A stretch of 64,000 bases of DNA from positions 74,285,935 through 74,349,934 of the forward strand of contig CM043950.1 in NCBI GenBank assembly GCA_014529385.2, in the 5' to 3' direction. The position numbers were made by a program, and so were the translations under genes. Under the pieces are notes generated by a model, which saw only the letters and a program-made list of their open reading frames with translations, made no database searches and was not told the origin of the DNA. Source of the DNA: Adiantum capillus-veneris. Lineage: Eukaryota; Streptophyta; Polypodiopsida; Polypodiales; Pteridaceae. This document shows, piece after piece, positions 13,141 through 23,650 of the stretch (its first letter is position 1; every line of letters begins with the position of its first letter).

Positions 13141-13700
13141 AGTGCTAAATGGGAACATTCTTCATTAGTGAAATTTTGAACATAAATTATATTAGCACAT
13201 ACTTAAATATAATACAAATATTAACATATTAGCTATACTACTAATTTACTATAGCAGTTCTAGATTATGTCCCATACTATATTTAAGGTGCCAAAGGTTT
13301 GGCCTTATGGTCCTAGATTTAGCCAAGTGGTCAACACATATAGGACCAAGTGCACACTGTGCCACAAAACTTGGCCACCACTTCACTTGCCAAAGTTTAG
13401 GCCACATGGTCAATCCTAACTTTCCAATGTTCTTATTATGTCACCTTTTGCCTCGTGGAAAACCTAGGCTTGTTTTCACATACTCAGGCACTTCAAGCCA
13501 CAATAAATTGTCATTACTCTTCGACAACCCTTTTGTTCAAGTCTTTGAAAAAACATTGTTTAAGGCCACCCTAAACCATTTTCATTTAGGGGTGTCTAAA
13601 ACTAGCTTTTTGGCAATTCGAGAAGAAAATGGTCAAAGTTTTATACTTAGTTTTAACCACTTGACCAATTCAAATATTGGAAAGCAAGGTCTTGTAATAC
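13141..13700. other. Intergenic DNA before array 2
   Basis: AT-rich sequence, then a stretch with many 'gccaa', 'ggcca' and 'cacttg' fragments that looks like very diverged array 2. A plus-strand frame of 150 codons (13,307-13,759) runs into the array and has no recognisable domain, so I do not call it a gene. Confidence 0.45.
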
Positions 13701-16345
13701 TTTTCTTTGGACATCACACATTAAAACTAGGTCCCTCACTTGTCCAAGCTATGCTCTAATACAATAAAGGGCTTTTGGTTTCAAGATGCACCACTTTCCC
13801 AACCTTGATTCCATTAAAGAAGCTAGCTCTACTTAGACATTTAATAGCAAGGTCTTGCAGCAGTTCAGATTGAACATTTTCCATGGCAGCTAGGTCCACC
13901 ACTTATCTAAGCTATGCTCTAATAGAGTAAGGGGGTTTTGGTTTCAAGATCCACCACTTGTCCAAACTTGATTTGGGAAGCAAGGTCCTATAATAGTTTG
14001 CTTTGGACATTCACCATTACAACTAAGTCCACCACTTCTCCAAGCTATGTTCTAATACACTAAGGAGGTTTTGGTTTCAAGGAGAACCACTTGTACGACT
14101 CTGTTTTTGGAAGTAAGGTCTTTACATAGTTCACCTTGGACCTTGGACATTGGATACTACAACTAAGCCCACCACTTGTCCAAGATATCCTCTATATATA
14201 GCCAAAGGGTTTGGGTTTCAAGATTCACCACTTTTCCAACCTTTCTTCCATTAAAGAAAGGAGGGGCTTTATAACTAGGTCCACCACTTGTCCAAGCTAT
14301 GCTCTGATATGGAAAGGGGATTTTGGTTTCAAGGTCCACCACGTGTTCAACCTTGCAAGACTCAAGGGATACTTGGACATTGGAAAGCATAGTCCTATAG
14401 TAGTTGATAGGTGGCAGTGGGTATTACAACTAGGTCCAACCTATGCTCTCATATCGCAAAGAGGCTTTTCTTTCAAGGTCCACCACTTGTCCAACCTTGC
14501 TTCCATTAAAGAAATGAGGGGCTACGTAAACATTGGCAAGCAAGGTAGCAAGGTTCTAAGGTGTTTCACCTTGGATATTGGGCATTATAACTAGGTCCAC
14601 CACTTGTCCAAGCTATGCTCTGATAAAGAAAGGGGATTTTCGTTTAAAGGTCCACCATGTGTTCAACCTTTCTAATATAGAAAGGGGATTTTTGTTTCAA
14701 GGTCCACCACGTGTTCAACCTTGAAAGACTCAAGGGATACTTGGACATTGGAAAGCATAGTCTTATAGTAGTTGATAGGTGGCAGTGGGTATTAAAACTA
14801 GGTCCAACCTATGCTCTTATATAGCAAAGAGGCTTTGCTTTCAAGGTCCACCACTTGTCCAACCTTACTTCCATTAAAGAAATGAGGGGCTACGTAAACA
14901 TTGGCAAGCAAGGTAGCAAAGTCCTAAGGTATTTCACCTTGGATATTGGGCATTATAACTAGGTCCACCACTTGTCCAAGCTATGCTCTGATAAAGAAAG
15001 GGGATTTTCGTTTAAAGGTCCACCATGTGTTCAACCTTTCTAATATAGAAAGGGGATTTTTGTTTCAAGGTCCACCACGTGTTCAACCTTGAAACACTCA
15101 AGGGATACTTGGACATTGGAAAGCATAGTCTTATAGTAGTTGATAGGTGGCAGTGGGTATTAAAACTAGGTCCAACCTATGCTCTTATATAGCAAAGAGG
15201 CTTTGGTTTCAAGGTCCACCACTTGTCCAACCTTACTTCCATTAAAGAAATGAGGGGCTACGTAAACATTGGCAAGCAAGGTAGCAAAGTCCTAAGGTAT
15301 TTCACCTTGGATATTGGGCATTATAACTAGGTCCACCACTTGTCCAAGCTATGCTCTGATAAAGAAAGGGGATTTTCGTTTCAAGGTCCACCATGTGTTC
15401 AACCTTTCTAATATAGAAAGGGGATTTTTGTTTCAAGGTCCACCACGTGTTCAACCTTGAAACACTCAAGGGATACTTGGACATTGGAAAGCATAGTCTT
15501 ATAGTAGTTGATAGGTGGCAGTGGGTATTAAAACTAGGTCCAACCTATGCTCTTATATAGCAAAGAGGCTTTGGTTTCAAGGTCCACCACTTGTCCAACC
15601 TTACTTCCATTAAAGAAATGAGGGGCTACGTAAACATTGGCAAGCAAGGTAGCAAAGTCCTAAGGTATTTCACCTTGGATATTGGGCATTATAACTAGGT
15701 CCACCACTTGTCCAAGCTATGCTCTGATAAAGAAAGGGGATTTTCGTTTCAAGGTCCACCATGTGTTCAACCTTTCTAATATAGAAAGGGGATTTTTGTT
15801 TCAAGGTCCACCACGTGTTCAACCTTGAAAGACTCAAGGGATACTTGGACATTGGAAAGCATAGTCTTATAGTAGTTGATAGGTGGCAGTGGGTATTAAA
15901 ACTAGGTCCAACCTATGCTCTTATATAGCAAAGAGGCTTTGGTTTCAAGGTCCACCACTTGTCCAACCTTACTTCCATTAAAGAAATGAGGGGCTACGTA
16001 AACATTGGCAAGCAAGGTAGCAAAGTCCTAAGGTATTTCACCTTGGATATTGGGCATTATAACTAGGTCCACCACTTGTCCAAGCTATGCTCTAATATAG
16101 AAAGGGGATTTTTGTTTCAAGGTCCACCACGTGTTCAACCTTGAAAGACTCAAGGGATACTTGGACATTGGAAAGCATAGTCCTATAGTAGTTGATAGGT
16201 GGCAGTGGGTATTACAACTAGGTCCACCACTTGTCCAACCTATGCTCTCATATAGCAAAGAGGCTTTGGTTTCAAGGTCCACCACTTGTCCAACCTTGCT
16301 TCCATTAATATAGCAAGGAGGATTTGGTCTCAAGGTTCACCACTT
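13701..16345. repeat. Satellite-like array 2, related to array 1
   Basis: Diverged units at 13,701-14,586 and regular units after that share 'ggtccaccacttgtccaagctatgctct'-type segments and 'ggttttggtttcaag'. The core is the same 20-mer as in array 1, but the linker sequences (steps of 'attaaagaaatgaggggcta' and 'ggatacttggacattggaaa') are different. The two arrays are therefore separate families grown around one core motif. The last core copies lie near 16,275 and 16,335, about 110 bp upstream of the start codon of the next gene. Confidence 0.92.
14587..16130. repeat. 368-bp tandem unit of array 2, four full copies
   Basis: 'ataactaggtccaccactt' recurs at 14,587, 14,955, 15,323, 15,691 and 16,059, each 368 bp apart. 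Units are nearly identical: for example 'cgtttaaagg' in the first two copies against 'cgtttcaagg' in the next two, and 'gaaagactc' alternating with 'gaaacactc'. The fifth unit is shortened by loss of one inner segment. High identity points to recent amplification. Confidence 0.92.
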
Positions 16346-16419
16346 GTCCAACCTATGCAAACCTTTTTCATGTTGTAGCATGATTTTTGGTTTGAAGAGT
16401 ATTTTTCTATAACTATGGA

Positions 16420-16448
16420 TTTAACAATGTAATCTTTTTACTTACAGG
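16420..16448 (+). promoter_or_regulatory. Probable 3' splice site just before the start codon
   Basis: A branch-point-like 'ggatttaac' is followed by a T-rich tract and 'ttacttacag' ending at 16,447, then G and the ATG at 16,449. This looks like a plant intron acceptor with the start codon two bases into the exon. Either an intron in the 5' leader crosses part of array 2, or an upstream coding exon exists. No matching donor can be fixed by eye. Confidence 0.6.
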
Positions 16449-19400
16449 ATGGACTTCGAATCTGGGGAGAAAGTACATATGATACTTGACAATGAAATCG
16501 TTGGTATTGGTTGTGTGTGTAGAACAGATCCATATTCCACTTGTGGTGGTACAAAGATAGGGCTGGGAAATGTCTCCATACTAGTGGAGGAATGCTTGAA
16601 GGATGTGGTCCTACCTTTTTCTACAATGGATACTTCATCTCTCCAAGGCTCATTATGGAGTGCTGTTCGATGGTCAAAGCTTCTTTTGCAATCTTTTGTA
16701 TTAAATGGGAACTTAATTGATCCACACGAAAGCTACAATGGTGATGAAGAACATGATCATTCTGATCCTCTAGTTACAGATGCAATACCTATGACAAGCC
16801 CAGAATTTGAAGCAATGATTCGAGAGTCTTGGAGAAATCAGAGGGTCCTTTTAAAAGATGACACAATGATGCAAACCATGAATGAAGGGACCATCTTATA
16901 TGTATTTCCACATGATTATGTCAACTTTCAGGAACTTGGTCCTGATTGTGTGGGTGTGGGTATTGAAAGAGAAAATGCAAGCATTCATGATGTGGTTGAA
17001 GTGGGTAGCATCACTTTGCTAAAGTGGCCCATCAAGCAGACAACAATGTTGAATGGGAGCCCATTACAACGCTTTGTTCCTGTTGATGGCATGCATGCTA
17101 CATATGAGGATGTATCCAACGATGGCAATGTTGGAAAAAAACTTGATGGGAGTAATGTTGTCCAGTTGTCAAGGAAGAGACGATACACTTTCATGAACAG
17201 GACTCAAAAATCAAAAGCAACACCAGCTTCGACTTTTTACCTTTCAAACAAATCAATTCAAAGGGTATCATGCATTGATTGTTGTGCACAAAAATGCTGC
17301 CAATTTGCAGATCGTGATATGGTGACAAGGTTACGACAACAATTTTGGGGAGAGTCTCAAAAATCACGCACTAATTATGTTTATGATGTTCTTTCTATAT
17401 GTTATCAGAAAGATGAGAAGTCACGATACCAATTCAGGCTAAATGGCTCTATTGTTTGTTGTAGAGCATGGTATGAGCTACATGGAATACCAAAGACATC
17501 ATTTTATCGATACAAGGAGAACTTTGAAAATGGTGTGCGCCAATATGTACATGGGAACACATGTACATTGAGAAGGGGACTTCAACATACTAGTTTAGCA
17601 AGAGCACTACTAAACGAGTTTGTGGAAAATAACTCTGAGAAAATGCCACATAGAAGTAGAACACTGCTAGATGGCTCAAGAGAGACTCAATTGGTGATTC
17701 CATCAACATACAAACAAGTGGATATTTTATGTGAAATCAACACGACACTTGACCAAATGGGCTATGAGAAGAAGCTATCCCAATCTTCTTTTGGTAGAAT
17801 TTGGAACAAAGAGTACCCACATGTCACTTTAACAAAGACGAGTGAGTTCTCTAAGTGCAATATTTGTAGTTCAATCAAGGCAAGGTTAGAAGCTAAACCT
17901 TCTCTTGAAGAGAGAGCTCTTCTCTTGAGGGAGAGAGAAGTTCACATGGCACAACAAAAGAGTTGCAGAAGCCTATATTATGCATGGCGCACGTATTCAG
18001 AAACTCAACCACAAAAATATGTATGCATAATCCATGATAAGATGGATCAAAAGAAGACTGCCATTCCTAGATTACGCATTGTTCCCAAGGGTGTGGATTC
18101 AGGATATAATCTGCAGGTGGCATTGATTGGCATGATCACTCATGGACATGGAGAAGGTCATTACGGACACTTTGTCTTGAATGGTTTGTGGCCAGCTGAT
18201 CCAAATCTTACAATTGGCTCAATTGCTAATTGTTTACATAACCTCGAGAGGATAGATAAGCATCCTCTTGGTGATCTAGTAACAAATGGACTTCCAAGGA
18301 GCAATATTTCACTACTACATGCTTTGAACTCAAGGGATGCTTTGGACTACCATAACTTGAGTGATGGAAAAGAGCCCATTGTGCAGTCGTCAGAAATTGC
18401 AGAAGAGGAATTGGGGTCAACATTTCGCAGATTGCCAGAGAACTTGTTGCTACAATTGGATAATTGTGCAGGGGAAAACAAAAATCGATACTTATTTGCC
18501 TATTTGTCAATGCTTGTTGCAAGGGGTGTTTTCAAAACCATCCAGCTGGGATTTTTAATGGTTGGGCATACACATGAGGACATAGACGCCATGTTTAGTA
18601 GGTTTTCAGAGAAGTTGAGAGTTACACAAACCTATACTTTGCCACATTTGATGGATACATTACGAAACAGCTCATCTTCATCTCCAGCTCCATTTTTTCT
18701 CACAAAGATCCCTGATTTCAAGCAATATTGTGATGGCTATCTTTGTGATGGACAAGACATACTTGTTGGACATTCCAAACCGCTTCAGTTCAGGTTCTTT
18801 ATGCAGGATGAGACACCAATGATGCAATATAAGGCACATGTAGGTGTATCAAGTTGGAGTGGAAGTATTCGCCTTTGGAAAACAGACACAGAAGGCAAGC
18901 CAATGTTACCACATGGAGATCCACCTCTAGTACAAATGGCGGAGTATGTCAAGGCCCACGAAGAAGTCATTTTGGGGCTAAAGAACTATATAAAATTTTG
19001 GAAAAATTTAGGGAATGGTTCAAGTATTCCGCGATATTATAGACCCGTGATAGATTATTGGAGTAAGGTAATTGAAGAGATTGGAAAAGCAATCATATCA
19101 GAGGGAGTCTTGTATGAAATATTTTGGCCAAAAACTCAAGAATATTCTCATCTACAAAGCACTACAATGAATTTGCAACAAGGAGCAGAAAGATTCCTAG
19201 GCCTTGAAGAGTTGAACGATCATTTTTGTGGGCCTCAACGAGATAGGCCAAGGGAAGAGTTTGACCCTATGTCTGATGTGCACCAAGGTGACTTTCTTAT
19301 GCTTGTTCCGAGTGACACAGAAATCTATCCAGTGTGGCTTGCAATGGCTTTATCTGACATTGATAATGAGCCTACATCACCAAACTACAGAAAACTCTTG

Positions 19401-19676
19401 ATTCAATATTGGGCACCTTGCGCGAGAAAAAGTGGGATGACAGATACTCAAGCTTACAGTAATTGTTGGAAGGGTTATTGGGCTGTCAACTATAAGGACC
19501 CACAAGTGTGGGAAACTATAGATGCAATTGTTTGGTCCTGGAGACCCAACAAAGAAGGACCATTTTCTAGAATAAAGATTCCAGAAAGACATGCTCTAAA
19601 AGCCAAAGAAGGCCTCACTCGTGCACATCAGCCACACTTGGATCAAAGTTCAGATATGGTATCAAATGTGGAGTAG
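16449..19676 (+). CDS. DUF7869-type transposase-like protein, 1,075 aa
   Basis: One uninterrupted frame with a real ATG behind a splice acceptor and a TAG stop. It resembles the large plant and animal DUF7869 family, which is thought to be transposon-derived; its function is not established. Residues 1-260 are not recognised. A cysteine cluster C275-x2-CC-x3-CC284 and a helix-turn-helix-like stretch (about 336-357, 'ELHGIPKTSFYRY') follow. C470-x2-C473 is a second knuckle-like pair. The conserved block covers about 520-740: HDKMD (H529, D530, D533), LDNCAGENKN (D671) and HTHEDID (H707, H709, D711, D713). These acidic and histidine residues are arranged like an RNase H-fold nuclease centre, which is inference. 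The 1,075 codons without a stop contrast with the broken retroelements nearby, so the gene may be under selection or a young mobile copy. No terminal inverted repeats are visible. Confidence 0.8.
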   Translation: MDFESGEKVHMILDNEIVGIGCVCRTDPYSTCGGTKIGLGNVSILVEECLKDVVLPFSTMDTSSLQGSLWSAVRWSKLLLQSFVLNGNLIDPHESYNGDEEHDHSDPLVTDAIPMTSPEFEAMIRESWRNQRVLLKDDTMMQTMNEGTILYVFPHDYVNFQELGPDCVGVGIERENASIHDVVEVGSITLLKWPIKQTTMLNGSPLQRFVPVDGMHATYEDVSNDGNVGKKLDGSNVVQLSRKRRYTFMNRTQKSKATPASTFYLSNKSIQRVSCIDCCAQKCCQFADRDMVTRLRQQFWGESQKSRTNYVYDVLSICYQKDEKSRYQFRLNGSIVCCRAWYELHGIPKTSFYRYKENFENGVRQYVHGNTCTLRRGLQHTSLARALLNEFVENNSEKMPHRSRTLLDGSRETQLVIPSTYKQVDILCEINTTLDQMGYEKKLSQSSFGRIWNKEYPHVTLTKTSEFSKCNICSSIKARLEAKPSLEERALLLREREVHMAQQKSCRSLYYAWRTYSETQPQKYVCIIHDKMDQKKTAIPRLRIVPKGVDSGYNLQVALIGMITHGHGEGHYGHFVLNGLWPADPNLTIGSIANCLHNLERIDKHPLGDLVTNGLPRSNISLLHALNSRDALDYHNLSDGKEPIVQSSEIAEEELGSTFRRLPENLLLQLDNCAGENKNRYLFAYLSMLVARGVFKTIQLGFLMVGHTHEDIDAMFSRFSEKLRVTQTYTLPHLMDTLRNSSSSSPAPFFLTKIPDFKQYCDGYLCDGQDILVGHSKPLQFRFFMQDETPMMQYKAHVGVSSWSGSIRLWKTDTEGKPMLPHGDPPLVQMAEYVKAHEEVILGLKNYIKFWKNLGNGSSIPRYYRPVIDYWSKVIEEIGKAIISEGVLYEIFWPKTQEYSHLQSTTMNLQQGAERFLGLEELNDHFCGPQRDRPREEFDPMSDVHQGDFLMLVPSDTEIYPVWLAMALSDIDNEPTSPNYRKLLIQYWAPCARKSGMTDTQAYSNCWKGYWAVNYKDPQVWETIDAIVWSWRPNKEGPFSRIKIPERHALKAKEGLTRAHQPHLDQSSDMVSNVE

Positions 19677-19968
19677 AATTATGTGGAGCTTCTATTGTGA
19701 CTATACTAGTCAATTTGTAAACAAAATCTTTTTTGTATCTTCCTTTGTTTTATGTAATTTATAGTTATTATTCAAATCCATGTGTTGTACATCCTCTTGA
19801 CTTTTGGTGTTTATCAACACCACAATCCTATGAGATTTTCACTTTATTTACTAGCCACACACCTCAATTTTTCCCACTTTAAGTGGAAAATTCCCAAATT
19901 ACATGAATTCGGTCGATTTGGAGATTCCCATAATGTGAGATTTTTACCAAAATACCTAATATGGTCTT
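19677..19968. other. 3' flank of the DUF7869-type gene
   Basis: AT-rich sequence directly after the stop codon, with 'tttgtatctt', 'tatgtaattt' and T-rich tracts that could serve as plant near-upstream polyadenylation elements. No second gene is seen. The sequence ends where element A begins abruptly at about 19,969. Confidence 0.45.
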
Positions 19969-20192
19969 TAGGCTTGTGCAATGGGAGAAACGCTCTCTAC
20001 TAAGTATGGATCAGACGTGGTCAAGAGACGTATCAGCCATTCTAACTCCTCAAAATTCGTCTCACATGCTAGCGTACCTATCAAATCCCATTCACATGCA
20101 AGCACTGGAAAGACCATGTGAAACATTTGTGAAAAGTAATGAGGGTACCTCTCACCCAAGGCAGGAGTGGATGACTCTAGCGTACTAGCCAT
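19969..20192 (-). pseudogene. Element A 3' accessory ORF, truncated
   Basis: Starts at ATG 20,190-20,192 (MASTLESS...) and runs open until the element breaks off at about 19,969, about 74 codons. Element C has the longer version (59,970-60,392). A keeps an uninterrupted frame where C has a stop after residue 18, which supports the frame being real in the ancestor. No domain is recognised. It sits downstream of a TATA box and an AG that could be a splice acceptor, and contains no obvious signal peptide or membrane segment, so it is not a clear envelope gene. Confidence 0.6.
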
Positions 20193-20328
20193 ATCTGTAC
20201 ACGCAAATAGATGATGGTTAGAGTGCAAATATTACAAGGGTCGTGTTCTTATGCATAATTTGTTTTTATTATTTTGTGTTATGGCTCTTGCTCTTTTACT
20301 TTTTTATCTTGTTTTTGTGAGTATAAGG

Positions 20329-20432
20329 CTTTATATATACATTCCCTAAGATTGGAGATTGAGAGGTCAGGGAGGAAGGTTGAGAGGGAAGTAAGTGAAT
20401 GACGGATGTCAGCAAACACTCCCCCCTTCCTT
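20329..20432 (-). promoter_or_regulatory. Element A internal polypurine tract and TATA box
   Basis: On the minus strand AAGGAAGGGGGGAGTG (20,417-20,432) lies just beyond the end of the gag-pol frame. It is followed about 75 bp later by GTATATATAAAG (20,329-20,340). Element C has the same pair at 59,731-59,746 and 59,822-59,833. The tract resembles a plus-strand primer. The TATA box could drive the accessory ORF; that role is inferred. Confidence 0.5.
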
Positions 20433-20439
20433 GGGTAGA

Positions 20440-22110
20440 TCATACTTTTTGGAATGATGTCGTCACCTTTTGAAACCAATTGTTCCAAGTTGTTATGGGT
20501 AAAGGCTTTAACCAATAGTTTTCGATCACCCTATGTGTTTCATCTAGTTGCAAGGGTGGTAAGGTACTCTCCCATGATTTTATTTGCAACATTGCTGGAG
20601 GTGGTGAATCTACAACGGGGGGTGCAAACTCTTTCTTTCTTGTATGGATATGTACAATGGTAGGTGGAGGTTGTGTCGAAGCTTCTATTTCCGTATAGGA
20701 ACTACATGAAGAGCAAGAAGCTTCATTTTCCTTTCCTGTTCCTGAGCTAGGTGAAACAAATTGTTCTTTCTTTGGTACCCAAACTAGCTCTGGAGCAGGT
20801 GTGTCGCGTTCCGTGATTTTTTCCTTTCCACGATTTTCAATTTGTTTTGGAGCCACAGGATTGGGTTTACATGGGCCAGGTGACAGGTAAGAGTACAATT
20901 TACGTTTGGGCACCCAGATTTGATCATTTCCTTTATAGTATCCTTGGGCTTTTAATAGTCGTTTAGGAATCCAGCGCCACGTTTTCTTACATTTCTTGGA
21001 GCGAGTGGGACATTTCTTACGAGGCTTCCATTTTTTAGCATCATCCAGGGTTACTAAAGAAGCTTTAGGGACCCACTTGTATGCTTTCTTTGTTATATTA
21101 GGATGGTTCTTGTGTGTCTCAAGCTTTCTTTCCACTACATCAGTTGAAGATCTATAGAGTTGGGCTATGGGGACGTATGGTTCACCCTCCTGGACATGCA
21201 ATGTCTTGGGTTTTATTTCCTTAGGCAATATCTCAGGGACTATGGCTTGAGTGGTAGGGATAAGAGTTGGTTTTTGCGTTGTGACACCCCCAGTCCCCCA
21301 ATCAATAGTGCATTTGGTGGCTATCATCCACGTGCGTCCTAGGTTTATATTACCCTCCATAGTTCCAGTAGGCATGACCAAAAAGTCTTGAGCTACAATT
21401 CCATTGTCATAACTGACAGAAGTGCGCCAGATTCCAAAAACCGTAGTTTTTTTCTTGTTGACATCCTTGACTTGGATAATACTCTCAGATACAGGTGGCT
21501 TCCCTAACTGACACCACACCCCATAGGATAGCAGATTATATTTAGCACCTGCGTCCAATAAGGCGTTATATAGCACTTTTCCATAGGCACTATTTAACTC
21601 AATAGGGTATCGTAGAGGTGTGTCAGAGTCCAACCAATCCTCTTCGATTTTCACGTGGAATGCATTTGTGACTCCAAGGTTAGCCTCTGTTTTTTGTCTT
21701 ATACGTTGTTGTCGCTCCTTAGCCTCAGCTTGAGCTTGTATCTTCTTTAACTCGGTTTGTGCTTTGGCGGCCTTCTTTTGATGAATGGCCTGTAGTTCTT
21801 CGTGGCTTAAAGGATCATAATATCTTTTGAATTTACTCCCATTGAGGAATCCAATGGTTTCAACTCCATCAATAGTTTCCACACGAAGGGTACCTTGTGG
21901 GGTAATTTCACATACTCTATATGGTCCTTTACCAGCATATTTCAACTTTTTCTTCTCTTTACGTACTCCATACATAAGGACTTTATCACCAACTTTGATG
22001 TCCTTGTCCTTCACATGGCGATCAAACCACTTCTTTCTCCTATCCTTTTCCACAAGAGCATTTTGCACAGTCAACTGTCTCTCTTCGTCTAGTTTTTCTA
22101 AGATATACAA
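20440..22110 (-). CDS. Element A pol C-terminus: integrase end, second protease-like domain, W-x-P-K tail
   Basis: This is the 3' half of the A polyprotein, cut off from 32,232-34,997 by B1; the frame at 22,110 is only an internal continuation, not a true start. Residues 1-100 are the integrase C-terminal region (KDRRKKWFD, GKGPYRV). A K/Q-rich helix spans about 105-145. A retropepsin-like domain spans about 166-272 (21,295-21,615), with DAGAK at D186 and LGRTWM at 257-262 followed by 'TKCTIDW'. The order matches gypsy proteases (DTGA ... LGMDWL ... TIDC), but here it lies after integrase, and the usual T/S of DTG is A. Beyond 280 is a basic, proline-rich tail with W-V/I-P-K motifs about every 25-60 residues. 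Intact in frame; element C has the same design. Confidence 0.75.
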   Translation of the reverse strand: MYILEKLDEERQLTVQNALVEKDRRKKWFDRHVKDKDIKVGDKVLMYGVRKEKKKLKYAGKGPYRVCEITPQGTLRVETIDGVETIGFLNGSKFKRYYDPLSHEELQAIHQKKAAKAQTELKKIQAQAEAKERQQRIRQKTEANLGVTNAFHVKIEEDWLDSDTPLRYPIELNSAYGKVLYNALLDAGAKYNLLSYGVWCQLGKPPVSESIIQVKDVNKKKTTVFGIWRTSVSYDNGIVAQDFLVMPTGTMEGNINLGRTWMIATKCTIDWGTGGVTTQKPTLIPTTQAIVPEILPKEIKPKTLHVQEGEPYVPIAQLYRSSTDVVERKLETHKNHPNITKKAYKWVPKASLVTLDDAKKWKPRKKCPTRSKKCKKTWRWIPKRLLKAQGYYKGNDQIWVPKRKLYSYLSPGPCKPNPVAPKQIENRGKEKITERDTPAPELVWVPKKEQFVSPSSGTGKENEASCSSCSSYTEIEASTQPPPTIVHIHTRKKEFAPPVVDSPPPAMLQIKSWESTLPPLQLDETHRVIENYWLKPLPITTWNNWFQKVTTSFQKV

Positions 22111-22130
22111 ACGCTCGGTTAAGGGGTTAC

Positions 22131-23650
22131 TGATAGCGGGAAAAAGAGCAGTGCAATCGGGTGGCCTCTATACTCGTGCACACTCCACAAACCACGCCTC
22201 ATGCAAACAAGCAAAGAACAAAACAAAGGGGGCACCACCCTAAATTAAGAGGTTTAGGGACCTCACACATAGTGCACATAGGCAAGTGAGACTTCTGGCA
22301 TTATGATGGCATCAAAACATATGGCAAAACACATAGAAACGAATCTTAGGGACCTTATGTAGCATATATATACACAAGACATCAGCTTAAGAATACAACA
22401 ACATCTGATCATACATAACAAGGATATAGAGAAGCAAGCCAAGGATGGCATAATCCCTTGTCAAAAACAATCAACCCAGCAAGTAGGTATGATACTACTA
22501 GCAACACATCAATACCTTAGAGAATGATGGCGAGGATGGTGGCCATGGAGCATGAGAGAAGACTCCTTATTTAGGTTGTAGGGCTAGTAATGTAGCATAC
22601 TAGAGGAAGAGAGAGAGAGAGAGGGAGAGAGAGTAGAGCTCCATCCATAGCTCCTCGTTGTGAGCAATGTCGTCATAGCTTCGTTGCTTGGTGAAGTGGG
22701 TGAAGTGTTGGTTTTGAGTGAGAGAAGGCCTCCTTATATAGGTTTCTGAGAGGGTTTAGGACTAGGGATAAACATGCTTAAATCCGCTGATTGGGGTTAC
22801 TTTTTGCTTAGGGTGGTCAACAGATTGAGGTCACCTGATATGTCACCATCAAGATATTCTCTAGAGTGATGTGAGAGGGGAGGGTAAATGCTGAGTTTTC
22901 TGATTGTGACACATGGGGATAAGGCCTTGACCAGCATTTAAGAGCAAGTAAAGTGGCTGTTGAAACTGGAGGTTCTGCACATGTCAGGGGGGGACCTGCT
23001 GGGTCCTCCTGAATATCAAATTCTCAAAAAATCCTTAACCATGGCTTCTTTTGACATGTGTTCTTTGAAAAAATCAAAATGTCTCTTTTCAACTCAAAAG
23101 TCTTTATCCCTGTTGACTCACCTTTACCATAAGATTTTCTCCTTTTCTCCTCCTGTAACTGCATTGTTGATGCCCAATCAATGCTTCTAGTAACGGTGAA
23201 CTGTTACCTACCAAATACTTATGGTGCAGTAAAAAATATTTACCATGGGTAAAAAAAGTTACTGTAGGTAAAAGGTGATTTGTATTTACCATGTAGGTGA
23301 AAAATATTTACTGTAGGTAAAAAATATTTACTGTGGTAAAAAATATTTATTTTCGGTAAAAAAAAGTGAAAACGGAGTATGCTGTGCTGTGAGTCCACAC
23401 GAACATCCTCGTGTAAATTTCACGAGAAATTCACACCTAGAATGGGCTATTCTGTAAGATATAGGTTGTAGGCATGCATAAGAGCTCGTTCCCACGTATC
23501 TTCTGTCCATGGCACTTTTTACTCTTTGGTGCTTGTGAAGTAGAATTTTCTTCTCTTTCGAGATCCCTTTGACTAGAGTATCCTCATCTCCCCAATAACT
23601 GACTGTGCCTTTATTGCATCTTCAGAAGGGGTCCTAAAAACCATGCATCA
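22131..23650 (-). repeat. B1 3' LTR (1,520 bp)
   Basis: Matches 30,735-32,231 along its length with scattered substitutions. It carries one extra copy of a 'gtaaaaaatatttac' type repeat near 23,320-23,350, which explains most of the length difference. On the minus strand it begins TGATGCATGG and ends CCCGCTATCA. A TATA-like TATATAAGG lies at 22,732-22,740, with a GA-rich run at 22,605-22,632. The open frames inside it are repeated in both LTRs and are not genes. Confidence 0.95.

Noticed and set aside
13307-13759. 150-codon plus-strand frame as a gene
   Set aside because: Runs into array 2, has no domain, and is most likely diverged repeat.
1-16345. CRISPR-like array of short direct repeats
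   Set aside because: The repeats lie in plant-type satellite DNA, the 'spacers' are themselves repeated, and there are no cas genes.
22960-23190. 76-codon frame, also at 31,562-31,792
   Set aside because: Inside the two LTRs of B1 and on the strand opposite to the element.
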